This document shows positions 41,024-42,333 of a stretch of DNA of 42,333 bases, one piece after another. The notes below the pieces were generated by a model. The model did not search any database. It was not told the DNA's origin and saw nothing but the letters and a program-made list of their open reading frames with translations. The stretch comes from Gemmatimonadota bacterium (GTDB lineage Bacteria > Latescibacterota > UBA2968 > UBA8231), in the NCBI GenBank assembly GCA_009841115.1, contig VXML01000103.1, positions 1 through 42,333 of the forward strand, written 5' to 3'. Each line of letters begins with the position of its first letter. The first letter of the stretch is position 1. Made by a program: the position numbers and the translations under genes.

Positions 41024-41857
41024 ATGCAAAAGTGGACGTTGTATTTTGGAGACTGCACGGAACAGCTCCAGCATATTGCGGCGGATTCGGTGGACTTGGT
41101 CATTACTTCACCTCCTTATACCAATCAACGGTCTGCTACGTATGGAGGGGTAACGCCGGACGGCTATGTGGAGTGGTTTCTGCCCATCGCCGATGAGTTG
41201 CAGCGGGTCTTGAAGCCGACGGGCACGTTTGTTTTAAACATTAAAGAACGGGTCGTAAAAGGCGAGCGGCATACTTATGTGCTGGAACTCATCTTGGCCA
41301 TGCGCGAGCGGGGCTGGCTGTGGACGGAAGAGTTTATCTGGCACAAGAAAAACTGTTATCCCGGCAAGTGGCCCAACCGGTTTCGGGATGCGTGGGAGCG
41401 GCTTTTGCAATTCAACCTACAGCGCAAGTTCAAGATGAACCAAGATGCCGTGATGGTTCCCGTCGGCGATTGGTACGAGAGCCGCATGCGCACCTTGAGC
41501 GAGACGGACCGCTCCCGCGACGAATCCAAGGTAGGCAGCGGCTTCGGCAAAAAGGTCGCGAATTGGTTAGATCGCGATAAAGTATATCCCAACAACGTGC
41601 TCCACCGCGCCACTGAATGCGGCAATCGGCAACACAGTGCTGCGTTTCCCTATTGGTTGCCTGAGTGGTTCATAGACCTTTTCACGGATGCAGGAGACGT
41701 AGTGCTAGACCCGTTTATCGGCTCGGGCACGACGGCGTTTGCTGCGCTAGATAAAGGCCGCCGCGTTATCGGCATTGAGATTCACAAACCCTATTGCGAT
41801 ACACTCAAGGGCCAATTGGAAGAGAAGTATGGGCAAGCTATGAAGCTAGTCGTATAG
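41024..41857 (+). CDS. Beta-class DNA methyltransferase (possibly N4-cytosine specific)
   Basis: A 277-residue enzyme with catalytic motif IV TSPPY at 28-32, near the N-terminus, and the AdoMet-binding motif I DPFIGSGTT at 229-237, near the C-terminus. The order IV then I defines the beta class of amino-methyltransferases. SPPY is the usual form for N4-cytosine enzymes, while N6-adenine enzymes mostly have DPPY or NPPY, so m4C is likely but not proven. The target recognition region is about 100-200. ATG 41024 is preferred; GTG 41012 in frame is possible. No restriction endonuclease is recognised nearby, so it could be an orphan or half of a system continued to the right, with the PIN-like gene 18 bp downstream. 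Base composition is lower in G+C than the genes to its left. Confidence 0.88.
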   Translation: MQKWTLYFGDCTEQLQHIAADSVDLVITSPPYTNQRSATYGGVTPDGYVEWFLPIADELQRVLKPTGTFVLNIKERVVKGERHTYVLELILAMRERGWLWTEEFIWHKKNCYPGKWPNRFRDAWERLLQFNLQRKFKMNQDAVMVPVGDWYESRMRTLSETDRSRDESKVGSGFGKKVANWLDRDKVYPNNVLHRATECGNRQHSAAFPYWLPEWFIDLFTDAGDVVLDPFIGSGTTAFAALDKGRRVIGIEIHKPYCDTLKGQLEEKYGQAMKLVV

Positions 41858-41875
41858 TAAGTTGTTCACGTCATT

Positions 41876-42292
41876 ATGAGACATGTCCCCACAAATCTAT
41901 ATATTGATACAGAGGTCATCGTTAGAAATAACCTAATGCTAGATACGGGAGATTTCAGACAACTTAAGGATACTTTTGCGAAAGACGACTTGAGGTTATT
42001 AATTCCCGAAATAATGGAGCGAGAACTTTTTCGTAAATACAAGAACAGAGCCAAAGAGGCTGCTAAGAAAGTAAAAGAAGCTCATAAAATTCATCCGATT
42101 AATTCTCTTCCACTGGGTGATTTGCCCTCAAGAGACGAGCTGGAGAAACAGTGCCTTGATGAGCTTAAAAGACAATGGGAAGAGTTCAAAGAACATTTTG
42201 TTGTCGAGGAGTTGCCACTTGTCGGAAATTTGGAAGATGTTATGGATTGGTATTTTGAAATCGAAGCTCCATTTTCTGAGAGACCGTTTTAA
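41876..42292 (+). CDS. PIN-like nuclease domain protein (DUF4935-type), apparently truncated
   Basis: A 138-residue product. LYIDTEVIVRNNLML at the start has the first acidic residue of a PIN active site (LDTN in relatives, here IDTE). LRLLIPEIMERELFRKY matches the second block, with the conserved Glu before the charged helix. This layout resembles DUF4935/PIN_16 proteins, which are usually about 300-400 residues; here the frame stops after SERPF, so the later catalytic Asp residues are missing. It may be a truncated copy or the result of a frameshift. No other frame clearly continues the family to the window end. By eye the gene is near 40 % G+C against over 60 % elsewhere and uses many AAA, TTA and AAT codons, a sign of horizontal transfer. 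It lies 18 bp after the methyltransferase gene and has no visible ribosome binding site. Confidence 0.6.
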   Translation: MRHVPTNLYIDTEVIVRNNLMLDTGDFRQLKDTFAKDDLRLLIPEIMERELFRKYKNRAKEAAKKVKEAHKIHPINSLPLGDLPSRDELEKQCLDELKRQWEEFKEHFVVEELPLVGNLEDVMDWYFEIEAPFSERPF

Positions 42293-42333
42293 AACTCGAT
42301 TGGAGTGTTGATCTTGCCTTGGACGTACTCACC

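Overview
The window is about 42 kb of G+C-rich (by eye over 60 %) bacterial chromosome with 28 protein genes (two cut or apparently truncated) and no rRNA, tRNA or CRISPR that I could recognise. Lineage is an inference from gene content. Secreted proteins ending in a 'NPFTPNGDGxND' FlgD/gliding-type C-terminal domain, ASPIC/UnbV-FG-GAP-TPR lipoproteins, DUF6785-like membrane proteins, a creatininase-family hydrolase and a class III aminotransferase beside an SDR suggest an uncultured Gram-negative lineage near Latescibacterota, Poribacteria or the wider FCB group. No marker gene here fixes the phylum.

Left part (1-25.2 kb): a surface and secretion neighbourhood. A partial SGNH hydrolase (minus strand) diverges from a polytopic membrane protein, which heads a tight plus-strand series: parvulin-type lipoprotein, TPR protein, TPR/FG-GAP/UnbV lipoprotein, a large galactose-binding-like secreted protein and an outer-membrane-type protein. 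A perfect palindrome separates these from a GT-C/TPR membrane protein. The second and third paralogues of the secreted protein follow as a divergent pair, then a CBM9-like secreted protein, a creatininase-family hydrolase, a mutarotase-fold protein and a secreted HExxH metalloprotease. The first genes are joined by 3-12 bp gaps and ATGA overlaps, so they are probably made together to fold, modify and display surface proteins.

Middle part (25.2-36.4 kb, all minus strand): SDR, aminotransferase and purF form one run. A second run is led by a YtrA-like GntR repressor, followed by a YtrB-like ABC ATPase, two paralogous ABC-2 permeases each fused to an extracytoplasmic LVIVD-type beta-propeller, and a secreted TlpA-like thioredoxin carrying five copies of an unusual repeat. 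A near-perfect dyad overlaps the promoter of this run. This is my best candidate for an undescribed system: an exporter whose two membrane subunits both carry an outside propeller.

Right part (36.4-42.3 kb): a P-II protein diverges from a peptide-type ABC importer (binding protein and two permeases, no ATPases), with a heptanucleotide tandem repeat between binding protein and permease. A beta-class DNA methyltransferase follows, then an AT-rich, apparently truncated PIN-like (DUF4935-type) gene that looks horizontally acquired.

No stretch longer than 300 bp lacks a gene.
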